In this document: one piece after another, positions 1 to 5,889 of the stretch
Layout: every line of letters begins with the position of its first letter
How positions within the stretch are numbered: the stretch's first letter is position 1
Assembly: GCA_934373455.1 (NCBI GenBank)
Contig: CAKRON010000126.1
Span: 1 to 6,271, forward strand
DNA: 6,271 nt
From: an uncultured Marvinbryantia sp.
Lineage (GTDB): Bacteria > Bacillota > Clostridia > Lachnospirales > Lachnospiraceae
Direction: 5' to 3'
Made by a program: the position numbers and the translations under genes
The notes under the pieces: model-generated
Told to the model about the DNA's origin: nothing
Database searches by the model: none
The model's input: only the letters and a program-made list of their open reading frames with translations

Positions 1-110
1 AGCTTATATCAGATTATTTCTGACACAATTGATATTATACTCAAAACGAAGAAGATTTGCAAGTAGAAAATTAAATTTGTATGCAATTATATTTTCGTAA
101 GGATTTCTCC

Positions 111-139
111 TAGACTATTTCGAAGAATTCGTATAGAAT
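111..139 (+). promoter_or_regulatory. Candidate sigma-A promoter for gltX
   Basis: TAGACT at 111-116 matches the -35 consensus TTGACA at 4 of 6 positions, and TAGAAT at 134-139 matches the -10 consensus TATAAT at 5 of 6, with an ideal 17-base spacer. Transcription would start near 146 and leave a leader of about 64 bases before gltX. No T-box antiterminator (AGGGTGGNACCGCG) is seen in positions 1-209, so uncharged-tRNA control of this synthetase is not supported. The assignment rests on consensus matching alone. Confidence 0.45.
115..136. repeat. Imperfect palindrome inside the gltX promoter spacer
   Basis: The two arms are CTAT (115-118) with ATAG (133-136), and CGAA (121-124) with TTCG (128-131), around a central GAA. 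One side has two unpaired bases (119-120) and the other has one (132). It sits between the candidate -35 and -10 elements, where a repressor could act, but short AT-rich palindromes also arise by chance. It does not match the LexA box of Gram-positives (CGAAC-N4-GTTCG), because the half-sites are too close. Confidence 0.3.
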
Positions 140-209
140 AAATAGAGCGAGTTGTGTTCGTGAATATTACAGACACAATGAATGTTTGAAATGAATCGAG
201 GAGATTAAG

Positions 210-1664
210 ATGAGTAAAGTAAGAACAAGATTTGCACCAAGCCCGACAGGCAGAATGCACGTTGGCAATTTAAGAACTGCATTATACGCATACCTGATTG
301 CAAAACACGAAGGAGGAGATTTCCTTCTGCGTATTGAAGATACAGACCAGGAAAGATTTGTAGAAGGCGCACTGGAGATTATTTACCGCACCTTGGAAGA
401 TGCAGGACTGAAACATGACGAGGGTCCGGATCTCGATAAAGGATATGGTCCTTATGTACAGAGTGAGCGTCAGGCACAGGGTATTTATTTGAAGTATGCA
501 AAGCAGTTGATTGAAAAGGGAGAAGCATACTATTGTTTTTGTGATAAAGAAAGACTGGAATCTTTAAAACAGGTAGTAGCCGGTAAAGAGATTTCGGTAT
601 ATGATAAGCATTGTCTGCACTTGAGCAAGGAAGAAGTCGAGGCAAAGCTGGCTGCAGGTGTGCCATATGTTATCCGTCAGAATGTTCCACAGGAAGGAAC
701 TACAAAGTTTGAAGATGATATTTACGGAACGATTGAAGTGCCAAATGCTGAGCTGGATGATATGATTTTGATAAAATCAGATGGATTCCCTACATACAAT
801 TTTGCAAATGTAGTTGATGATCATTTGATGGAGATCAGTCACGTAGTAAGAGGAAATGAATATCTTTCTTCTTCACCAAAATATAACCGTCTGTACAATG
901 CATTTGGATGGGAAGTGCCGGTTTATGTTCATTGCCCATTGATTACAGATGAAAATCACAAGAAGCTGAGCAAGAGAAGTGGACATTCTTCTTATGAAGA
1001 TCTTCTGGAGCAGGGATTTTTATCCGAAGCAATTATTAATTATGTTGCTCTTTTGGGCTGGTGTCCGCCAGAAAACAGAGAGATTTATTCTCTTGACGAA
1101 CTGGTAGAAATATTTGATTATCATCATATGAGTAAATCACCAGCAGTTTTTGATATTAATAAGCTGAAATGGATGAATGGTGAATATATGAAATCTATGG
1201 ATGAGGACAAGTTCTATGAAATGGCTCTTCCATATATGAAGAAGGTAATTACCAGAGATTTAGACTTTAAGAAAATTGCATCTATGGTAAAGACACGTAT
1301 TGAGATTTTCCCGGATATCATGCCACTGATCGATTTCTTTGAAGAAGTTCCTGAATATGATACCGCTATGTATACACACAAGAAGATGAAGACAAATGCG
1401 GAAACATCTCTGAGCGTGTTAAAAGAGATGGTACCTGTACTGGAAAAACAGGAAGATTTCAGTAATGATGCATTATATGAACTTCTGGTGAATTTTGCTA
1501 AGGAACATGAGTATAAAAATGGTTATGTTATGTGGCCGATTCGTACTGCGGTATCCGGTAAGCAGATGACTCCTGCCGGAGCAACCGAAATTATGGAAGT
1601 TCTTGGAAAAGAGGAAAGTCTGAAGCGTATAAATGATGCAATTGTAAAACTGGAGAATGCATAA
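210..1664 (+). CDS. gltX: Glutamyl-tRNA synthetase (GluRS)
   Basis: A class I aminoacyl-tRNA synthetase that attaches glutamate to tRNA-Glu in the cytoplasm using ATP. At 484 aa it is the normal bacterial length. The N-terminal Rossmann domain starts with [13 protein letters not shown], where HVGN (residues 17-20) is the HIGH signature; the KMSKS loop is KLSKR at 252-256. A CxC (C109, C111) followed by CxH (C135, H137) matches the zinc site of E. coli GluRS in its acceptor-binding insertion. The C-terminal part (about 320-484) is the helical anticodon-binding region and contains [14 protein letters not shown] 210 is chosen because GAGGAG at 198-203 lies 6 bases upstream and an in-frame stop (192-194) excludes an earlier start. 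Clostridia often make Gln-tRNA through GatCAB, so the enzyme may be non-discriminating; the sequence alone does not settle this. The helicase gene follows after 2 bases. Confidence 0.97.
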   Translation: MSKVRTRFAPSPTGRMHVGNLRTALYAYLIAKHEGGDFLLRIEDTDQERFVEGALEIIYRTLEDAGLKHDEGPDLDKGYGPYVQSERQAQGIYLKYAKQLIEKGEAYYCFCDKERLESLKQVVAGKEISVYDKHCLHLSKEEVEAKLAAGVPYVIRQNVPQEGTTKFEDDIYGTIEVPNAELDDMILIKSDGFPTYNFANVVDDHLMEISHVVRGNEYLSSSPKYNRLYNAFGWEVPVYVHCPLITDENHKKLSKRSGHSSYEDLLEQGFLSEAIINYVALLGWCPPENREIYSLDELVEIFDYHHMSKSPAVFDINKLKWMNGEYMKSMDEDKFYEMALPYMKKVITRDLDFKKIASMVKTRIEIFPDIMPLIDFFEEVPEYDTAMYTHKKMKTNAETSLSVLKEMVPVLEKQEDFSNDALYELLVNFAKEHEYKNGYVMWPIRTAVSGKQMTPAGATEIMEVLGKEESLKRINDAIVKLENA

Positions 1665-1666
1665 TT
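1652..1666 (+). promoter_or_regulatory. Ribosome binding site for the helicase, inside the end of gltX
   Basis: GGAGA at 1652-1656 lies within the last codons of gltX, 10 bases before the helicase ATG at 1667. The gltX stop (1662-1664) falls between this site and the start. Ribosomes ending gltX would therefore pass directly over the start region, which suggests translational coupling. This is an inference from spacing. Confidence 0.6.
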
Positions 1667-3496
1667 ATGGCTTTTACAGAAGCACAGAAAGAAGCAATTA
1701 CACATTTTCAGGGGCCTGCCATGGTTTTGGCAGGCCCTGGTTCTGGTAAGACTACAGTGATTACACACAGAACCAATTATTTAATAGAACAGTGTGGTAT
1801 TCATCCGGGAAATATTCTGGTTGTGACGTTTACGAGAGCGGCTGCAGAAGAAATGAAAAAAAGATTTTTACAGATGCGAAAAGAAACTCGCACAATGGTA
1901 CGTTTTGGTACATTTCATTCTGTATTTTTTGAAATATTGAAATATGCCTACGGACTGACGGGAGCCAATATTGCAGGTGAAGATGTCTGTTACGGCTTCT
2001 TAAAAGAAATTATTTCCAAAATTGATTTAGATGTAGAAGATGAGTCGGATCTTTTGAAAAATCTTACGCAGGAAATCAGCACCGTAAAATCTGAACAGAT
2101 TCCATTGGAACATTATTATTCTTCTTCCGTTTCTGATGAAGTGTTTCGACGTATTTACCGGGAATATCAGGAAAAAATGACACAGAAGAACTTGTTGGAT
2201 TACGATGATTTGATGGTGTGTTCCTGGGAGCTTCTGACACAGAGAGAAGATATCCTGGCAGGCTGGCAGAAACGTTATCAGTATATTTTAATTGATGAAT
2301 TTCAGGATATCAATAAATTACAGTATGAGATTATACGCCTTCTTGCAAAGCCATTAAATAATCTGTTTATTGTAGGTGACGATGATCAGTCTATTTATCG
2401 TTTTCGCGGGGCAAAGCCGGAGATTATGCTTCAGTTTCCCAAAACATATCCGCAGGTACACAAAATTGTGTTGGACTATAATTTTCGATGTCCCGGAAAT
2501 ATAGTAAAAGCGGCAGCGAAAGTTATTGGAAAAAATGTGACCAGATATGATAAAGAGATAAAAGAAGTAAAAGAACAGGGTGATCCTATTGGATTTCTTA
2601 AATTTCCGAATCAGAATCAGGAAAGTCTGTTAATCATGAAAATGATAAAAGATTACGTTGCAAACGGCGGCCGGTATGACCAGATAGCAATATTATATCG
2701 AAATAATATGGATGCCCGGGTGATATCTCAGAGATTTATGGAATATAATGTTCCATTTTATATGAGAGATGTTATTCCTAATCTTTATGAACACTGGATT
2801 GCAAGAAATATGATTGCTTATATGAAGGCAGCAGCAGGCGAACGAGACCGGGCAGTCATGTTGCAGATTATAAACCGGCCAAAGCGTTATATCGGACGGG
2901 AATGTCTGGATGAACGAAAAGTAGATTTTGAGCGGGTGCGCAGATATTATGAAGACAAGTATTGGATGATAAAAAAGATAGACCAGTTAGAATCAGACTT
3001 GTTTGCATTAAAACGAATGGATCCTTATACAGCAATCAATTATATTCGTCATGGTATAGGATACGAGGCTTATCTTCAGGAATATGCAGATTATCGTAAA
3101 ATTCAGGCAGAAGATTTGTTTGATTTACTGGATCAGCTGCAGGAAAGTGCAAAAGGATTTAAGACGACAGAAGAGTGGTTTGCACATATAGAAGAATATG
3201 GGCAGATGCTGAAAAATCAGAATAAGAAAGAACGGACAGCAGAAAATCAGGTGACTTTTTCCACTTTGCACAGTGCGAAAGGGTTGGAATATCCAGTTGT
3301 TTTTATCTTAGACGTGAATGATGGCATCATTCCATATAAAAAAGCAGTGCTGCAGTCAGATGTAGAAGAAGAACGTAGGATGTTTTATGTTGGCATGACC
3401 AGAGCATCTGAAAAACTATATATTTGCTCGATAAAAGAAAAAAACGGAAAACCTTTGAAAGATTCTCCGTTTCTAATGGGCTTGAAGAACGAATAA
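1667..3496 (+). CDS. UvrD/PcrA-like superfamily 1 DNA helicase, short form
   Basis: An ATP-driven DNA helicase of superfamily 1A, expected to unwind DNA in repair or replication-fork rescue. All core motifs are present in order: Q motif FTEAQKEAI (3-11), Walker A AGPGSGKTT (22-30), motif Ia VTFTRAAAEEM (53-63), motif II with IDEFQD (catalytic D210, E211), motif III GDDDQSIYRFRGA (237-249), motif IV YNFRCP (271-276, R274), motif V TLHSAKGLEYPVVF (533-546) and motif VI EERRMFYVGMTRA (568-580, R579). It should be active. The protein ends only 29 residues after motif VI, so at 609 aa it lacks the roughly 100-residue C-terminal tail of PcrA (about 720-750 aa), which in Bacillus binds RNA polymerase. 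It is thus probably a second, PcrA-related helicase rather than PcrA itself, and no gene symbol is given. It sits 2 bases after gltX and probably shares its transcript. The start is supported by GGAGA at 1652-1656. Confidence 0.93.
   Translation: MAFTEAQKEAITHFQGPAMVLAGPGSGKTTVITHRTNYLIEQCGIHPGNILVVTFTRAAAEEMKKRFLQMRKETRTMVRFGTFHSVFFEILKYAYGLTGANIAGEDVCYGFLKEIISKIDLDVEDESDLLKNLTQEISTVKSEQIPLEHYYSSSVSDEVFRRIYREYQEKMTQKNLLDYDDLMVCSWELLTQREDILAGWQKRYQYILIDEFQDINKLQYEIIRLLAKPLNNLFIVGDDDQSIYRFRGAKPEIMLQFPKTYPQVHKIVLDYNFRCPGNIVKAAAKVIGKNVTRYDKEIKEVKEQGDPIGFLKFPNQNQESLLIMKMIKDYVANGGRYDQIAILYRNNMDARVISQRFMEYNVPFYMRDVIPNLYEHWIARNMIAYMKAAAGERDRAVMLQIINRPKRYIGRECLDERKVDFERVRRYYEDKYWMIKKIDQLESDLFALKRMDPYTAINYIRHGIGYEAYLQEYADYRKIQAEDLFDLLDQLQESAKGFKTTEEWFAHIEEYGQMLKNQNKKERTAENQVTFSTLHSAKGLEYPVVFILDVNDGIIPYKKAVLQSDVEEERRMFYVGMTRASEKLYICSIKEKNGKPLKDSPFLMGLKNE
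1711..1738 (+). repeat. Strong GC-rich hairpin at the start of the helicase coding sequence
   Basis: The arms GGGCCTGCCA (1712-1721) and TGGCAGGCCC (1728-1737) are perfect reverse complements around a 6-base loop. A G-T pair at 1711/1738 extends the stem to 11 pairs. It begins 45 bases into the gene, over codons 15-24, which encode QGPAMVLAGP just before the Walker A loop. No T-tract follows, so it is not an intrinsic terminator. It is strikingly GC-rich for this AT-rich DNA. Part of the symmetry comes from the conserved protein sequence, which reads GPA then AGP. Confidence 0.7.
3438..3472 (-). terminator. Candidate intrinsic terminator for the DUF1292 gene, inside the helicase 3' end
   Basis: Read on the minus strand, AAACGGA (3472-3466) pairs perfectly with TCCGTTT (3448-3442). 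The T-run continues for four more bases (3441-3438), then a C and another four T. The loop is 17 bases but contains a small inner CTT/AAG pairing. It begins 28 bases past the DUF1292 stop and lies within the last codons of the convergent helicase gene. On the plus strand the hairpin is followed by CTAATGGG, so it should not stop helicase transcription. The stem is short, with 3 GC pairs, so confidence is moderate. Confidence 0.45.
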
Positions 3497-3499
3497 AAA

Positions 3500-3859
3500 T
3501 TATTCTACAATATCTTCCAGATCCATTGCGTCAAATTCCTGAGTATCCAGCCAGTTGTCAAAACCTTCTGCTGCCAGATCGTATTCCTCGTCATCTTCGA
3601 TATTTTCCAGAGATGGATTACCATTTACATTCTTGTAACGATACAGGAATACTTCTCCGTCCTGGTTTTCTCCATTTTCATCCAGTGGAAGGAGTGCAAT
3701 GTACTCATTTCCACCACATGGGAAGATGGTAAGGATTGCACATTCCAGAACTTCATCGTTATCTAATGTAAGTGTAACGGTAGCCTGTCCTGTTTCGCAG
3801 TCACTGCTGCATGATGAGCAGTTGCCGTTGCATTCTGCGTCAAAATTCTGATTACTCAT
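3500..3859 (-). CDS. DUF1292 family small acidic protein with N-terminal cysteine cluster
   Basis: A 119-residue cytoplasmic protein assigned to DUF1292 (relatives of Bacillus YrzB) by its overall pattern. A beta-rich segment around TVTLTLDNDEVLECAIL (28-44) is followed by a YIALLPLD segment (53-60), FLYRYK, and a very acidic C-terminal third. The molecular function of the family is unknown. The N-terminus adds four cysteines spaced C10-x3-C14-x2-C17-x3-C21, which looks like a metal-binding knuckle; two further cysteines are C40 and C48. There is no signal peptide or membrane segment. ATG at 3859-3857 is preceded by GTGAGG six to seven bases upstream (centred on 3867-3872), a good ribosome binding site. 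The gene converges on the helicase with 3 bases between stops and diverges from the GH13 gene across a 206-base gap. No strong promoter is visible on this strand; weak hexamers near 3940-3912 are possible. Confidence 0.85.
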   Translation of the reverse strand: MSNQNFDAECNGNCSSCSSDCETGQATVTLTLDNDEVLECAILTIFPCGGNEYIALLPLDENGENQDGEVFLYRYKNVNGNPSLENIEDDEEYDLAAEGFDNWLDTQEFDAMDLEDIVE

Positions 3860-4002
3860 TTTAATACCTCACTTTTGTTTATTGATCGAATAAAATTCGC
3901 ATCTTAGAATCACTTTATCAGAAAGCGCATATAAATGCAATAAGAGAATGTTGCAGATTTTCAGACAATTCGTAAAGTAATATAGGATTTTGGTAATTCT
4001 TA

Positions 4003-4011
4003 TGTTATACT
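4003..4011 (+). promoter_or_regulatory. Candidate extended -10 promoter for the GH13/DUF5662 unit
   Basis: TG-T-TATACT at 4003-4011 is an extended -10 element: TATACT matches TATAAT at 5 of 6 positions and is preceded by TGn. No good -35 lies at the usual distance, which extended -10 promoters tolerate. The predicted start near 4018 gives a leader of about 48 bases before the GH13 ATG. It lies in the 206-base divergent region 3860-4065, which otherwise shows only AT-rich sequence and no riboswitch-like structure I can recognise. Confidence 0.45.
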
Positions 4012-4047
4012 TAATATAGTTTGAGAATAAATTGAAAATTCTTACAG

Positions 4048-4065
4048 AAAGGGCAAACATACAGT
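4048..4065 (+). promoter_or_regulatory. Weak, distant ribosome binding site of the GH13-like gene
   Basis: AAAGGG at 4048-4053 is the only Shine-Dalgarno-like sequence before ATG 4066. Its 12-base spacing is longer than the optimum and it lacks the full AGGAGG core. This suggests modest translation compared with gltX or the downstream gene. No better start codon is evident downstream, and the protein's N-terminal beta domain needs this start. Confidence 0.45.
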
Positions 4066-5883
4066 ATGAAAAACATATTTAGAACAGAAGAAAGAACCGA
4101 AGGTTTTTACAGGCCTGGCGTAAGAATGGAAGAGGACGGAATCAGATTTACGATTGCAGTGCCTGGGAAAAAAAAGGTATCGCTATTATTATATAATAAA
4201 AGCAATGGTGAACTGGCTGCCGAGTTGCCGTTATCTCAAAATAATGGCACAGGAAGCATAAGAACTGTAAAGGTGCTTGGTCTGGACTGGAAGGAATACC
4301 GATATCAGTATAAAATAGAAAACTGTCTGACACCGGATTTCTACGCAAGAGGAATCTGGAAAGGAAACGATGAACAGTCCACGCTGTGTGAAATGGATTT
4401 TTCGTCATTTTCATGGGGAAAAAGCAAAAAACCACAGATCCCCTATTATCAGGGAATCATGTATCATCTTCATGTACGAAATTATACGATGCACGAAAAA
4501 TCAGGAGTGGTTCATAAGGGCACATTTTTAGGACTGCAGGAAAAGATTCCATATTTGAAAAAATTGGGAATAAATCAGCTGATTCTGATGCCGGTTTATG
4601 AATTTGACGAGCAACAGCAAAAAGAAGTGTTGGCTGTCAGCAAAAATGAACATTTTACAAAGAAAATAAAACAGCAAAAAAACTACTGGGGCTATAAGCC
4701 AGGATTTTATTTTGCACCAAAGAAACGATATGCAGCAACGCAGCACCCATCAGAAGAATTTAAACAAATGGTTAAAGCGTTTCATGAACAGCAAATAGAA
4801 GTTATATTAGAATTTTATTTTGATAAAAATTGTGTACTGCGTCAACAGATCGAAGTTTTAAAATATTGGATGGAAGAATTTCAAATAGATGGATTCCGCA
4901 TTATGGGAGATACGGATTTGGCACGTCATCTGGCAGGCGATCCTGTATTTTCTGATTGCAAAATCCTTTCATATTATTGTGGAGATCTGGATGAAAGACA
5001 GATGCAAAACCAAAATATCGCGGAAATGAATGACTGTTTTATGAATGACATGCGCCGCTGTTTAAAGGGAGATGAGGGAATGTTGGAATCTCTGGCATTT
5101 CGTACCAGAAGAAATCCTTCTGGTTATGGCGTAATCAATTATATTACCGGTCATGATGGATTTACTCTGCAGGATCTTGTGTCCTATGATCAGAAGCATA
5201 ATGAGGAGAATGGTGAAAATAACAAAGATGGATGTCAATGTAATTTCAGCTGGAATTGTGGTATAGAAGGCGAAACGCGAAAAAGAGACATCCTTGCTTT
5301 GAGAAACAAATTAAAGAAAAATGCTATGATGATGCTTCTTTTTGCACAGGGTACACCGATGATTCTTGCGGGGGACGAGTTCTGCAATTCTCAGATGGGA
5401 AATAATAATCCATATTGTCTTGATAATGAAGTATCCTGGGTAGACTGGGGCAGCTATAAAAAGAATCTGAAATTTGTTCAGTTTGTAAAGGCACTGGTTG
5501 CCTTTCGAAAATCAGAAAAACTATTGAGGCTGGAAAAAGAATACAGCTTTATGGATAAAAAATCATGTGGATATCCAGATCTCTCATATCATGGAAGCAA
5601 AGCCTGGTATGGAGATTTTGGCTATACGCAAAGACATCTTGGAATGTTGTATTGTGGAAGTTATGTACAGGAAAAGCGTTTTTTATATGTACTTTATAAT
5701 ATGCATCCACAGAAACAACAGCTGGCACTTCCGAAACTACCGGAAAATATGAGATGGCTGAAGATGATAGATACCTCGTTAAAAGAAAGTATTTTTCAGG
5801 AATCTGAGGAAATAGATCAAAAAGAGAAGATGATAGAGATACCGGAGCGCAGTATTATGCTGCTAATCGGAGAACAGGAGTGA
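4066..5883 (+). CDS. Glycogen-debranching-enzyme-like GH13 protein, probably catalytically inactive
   Basis: A 605-residue relative of GlgX/isoamylase-type debranching enzymes. Visible parts: N-terminal CBM48-like beta domain (about 10-115), TIM barrel starting near GIMYHLHVRNYT (130-141), NYWGYKPGFYFAPKKRYA (206-223), region IV YITGHDG (359-365), GTPMILAGDEF (429-439), GNNNPYCLDN (445-454) and a C-terminal beta domain (about 505-603). Active enzymes cut alpha-1,6 branch points of glycogen. Here the key residues are lost: region I, usually ILDVVYNH, reads ILEFYFDK (247-254); region II, usually GFRFD, reads GFRIM, so the nucleophile is Met280; region III, usually LIAEPW, reads ILSYYC, so the acid/base position is Tyr303. 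R278, H363 and D364 remain. The usual loop between regions I and II is absent, giving a short protein. There is no signal peptide, so it is cytoplasmic. The frame is clean, arguing for selection rather than decay. It may bind glucan or regulate an active partner (inference). DUF5662 follows after 6 bases. Confidence 0.85.
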   Translation: MKNIFRTEERTEGFYRPGVRMEEDGIRFTIAVPGKKKVSLLLYNKSNGELAAELPLSQNNGTGSIRTVKVLGLDWKEYRYQYKIENCLTPDFYARGIWKGNDEQSTLCEMDFSSFSWGKSKKPQIPYYQGIMYHLHVRNYTMHEKSGVVHKGTFLGLQEKIPYLKKLGINQLILMPVYEFDEQQQKEVLAVSKNEHFTKKIKQQKNYWGYKPGFYFAPKKRYAATQHPSEEFKQMVKAFHEQQIEVILEFYFDKNCVLRQQIEVLKYWMEEFQIDGFRIMGDTDLARHLAGDPVFSDCKILSYYCGDLDERQMQNQNIAEMNDCFMNDMRRCLKGDEGMLESLAFRTRRNPSGYGVINYITGHDGFTLQDLVSYDQKHNEENGENNKDGCQCNFSWNCGIEGETRKRDILALRNKLKKNAMMMLLFAQGTPMILAGDEFCNSQMGNNNPYCLDNEVSWVDWGSYKKNLKFVQFVKALVAFRKSEKLLRLEKEYSFMDKKSCGYPDLSYHGSKAWYGDFGYTQRHLGMLYCGSYVQEKRFLYVLYNMHPQKQQLALPKLPENMRWLKMIDTSLKESIFQESEEIDQKEKMIEIPERSIMLLIGEQE

Positions 5884-5889
5884 TAACAG
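5876..5889 (+). promoter_or_regulatory. Ribosome binding site for the DUF5662 gene, overlapping the end of the GH13 gene
   Basis: AGGAG at 5876-5880 forms part of the last codons of the GH13-like gene, directly before its TGA (5881-5883), and lies 9 bases from ATG 5890. The spacing is good. There is no room for a separate promoter between the genes, so they are probably co-transcribed and translationally linked. Confidence 0.65.

Noticed and set aside
81..113. Ten-codon frame in the gltX upstream region as a possible leader peptide
   Set aside because: No ribosome binding site, no run of glutamate codons, and it lies upstream of the predicted transcription start.
191..208. Five-codon frame (MNRGD) overlapping the gltX ribosome binding site
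   Set aside because: It has no ribosome binding site of its own and is short enough to be chance. The GAGGAG serves gltX at 210.
3491..3505. Perfect inverted repeat GAATAA-AAA-TTATTC between the convergent genes, possible bidirectional terminator
   Set aside because: Both genes simply end in GAA TAA (Glu-stop), three bases apart, which creates the symmetry. The stem has one GC pair and a 3-base loop, far too weak to terminate transcription.
3424..3732. 102-codon plus-strand frame across the helicase end and the DUF1292 gene
   Set aside because: It is antisense to a well-supported DUF1292 gene and out of frame with the helicase. No ribosome binding site or family resemblance was seen.
3887..3899. 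Inverted repeat CGAAT-AAA-ATTCG in the DUF1292 leader
   Set aside because: Only five pairs and AT-rich. It resembles the CGAA/TTCG core upstream of gltX but with different spacing, so a shared operator is not supported.
3869..4060. 63-codon minus-strand open frame in the divergent intergenic region
   Set aside because: No ribosome binding site before its start. Its composition (Ile, Leu, Tyr, Asn, Lys) is what translated AT-rich non-coding DNA gives, and it overlaps the promoter region of the GH13-like gene.
4066..5883. Decaying pseudogene as the explanation for the missing GH13 residues
   Set aside because: The frame is uninterrupted over 605 codons and non-catalytic family segments are well conserved, so relaxed decay is less likely than a retained non-catalytic role.
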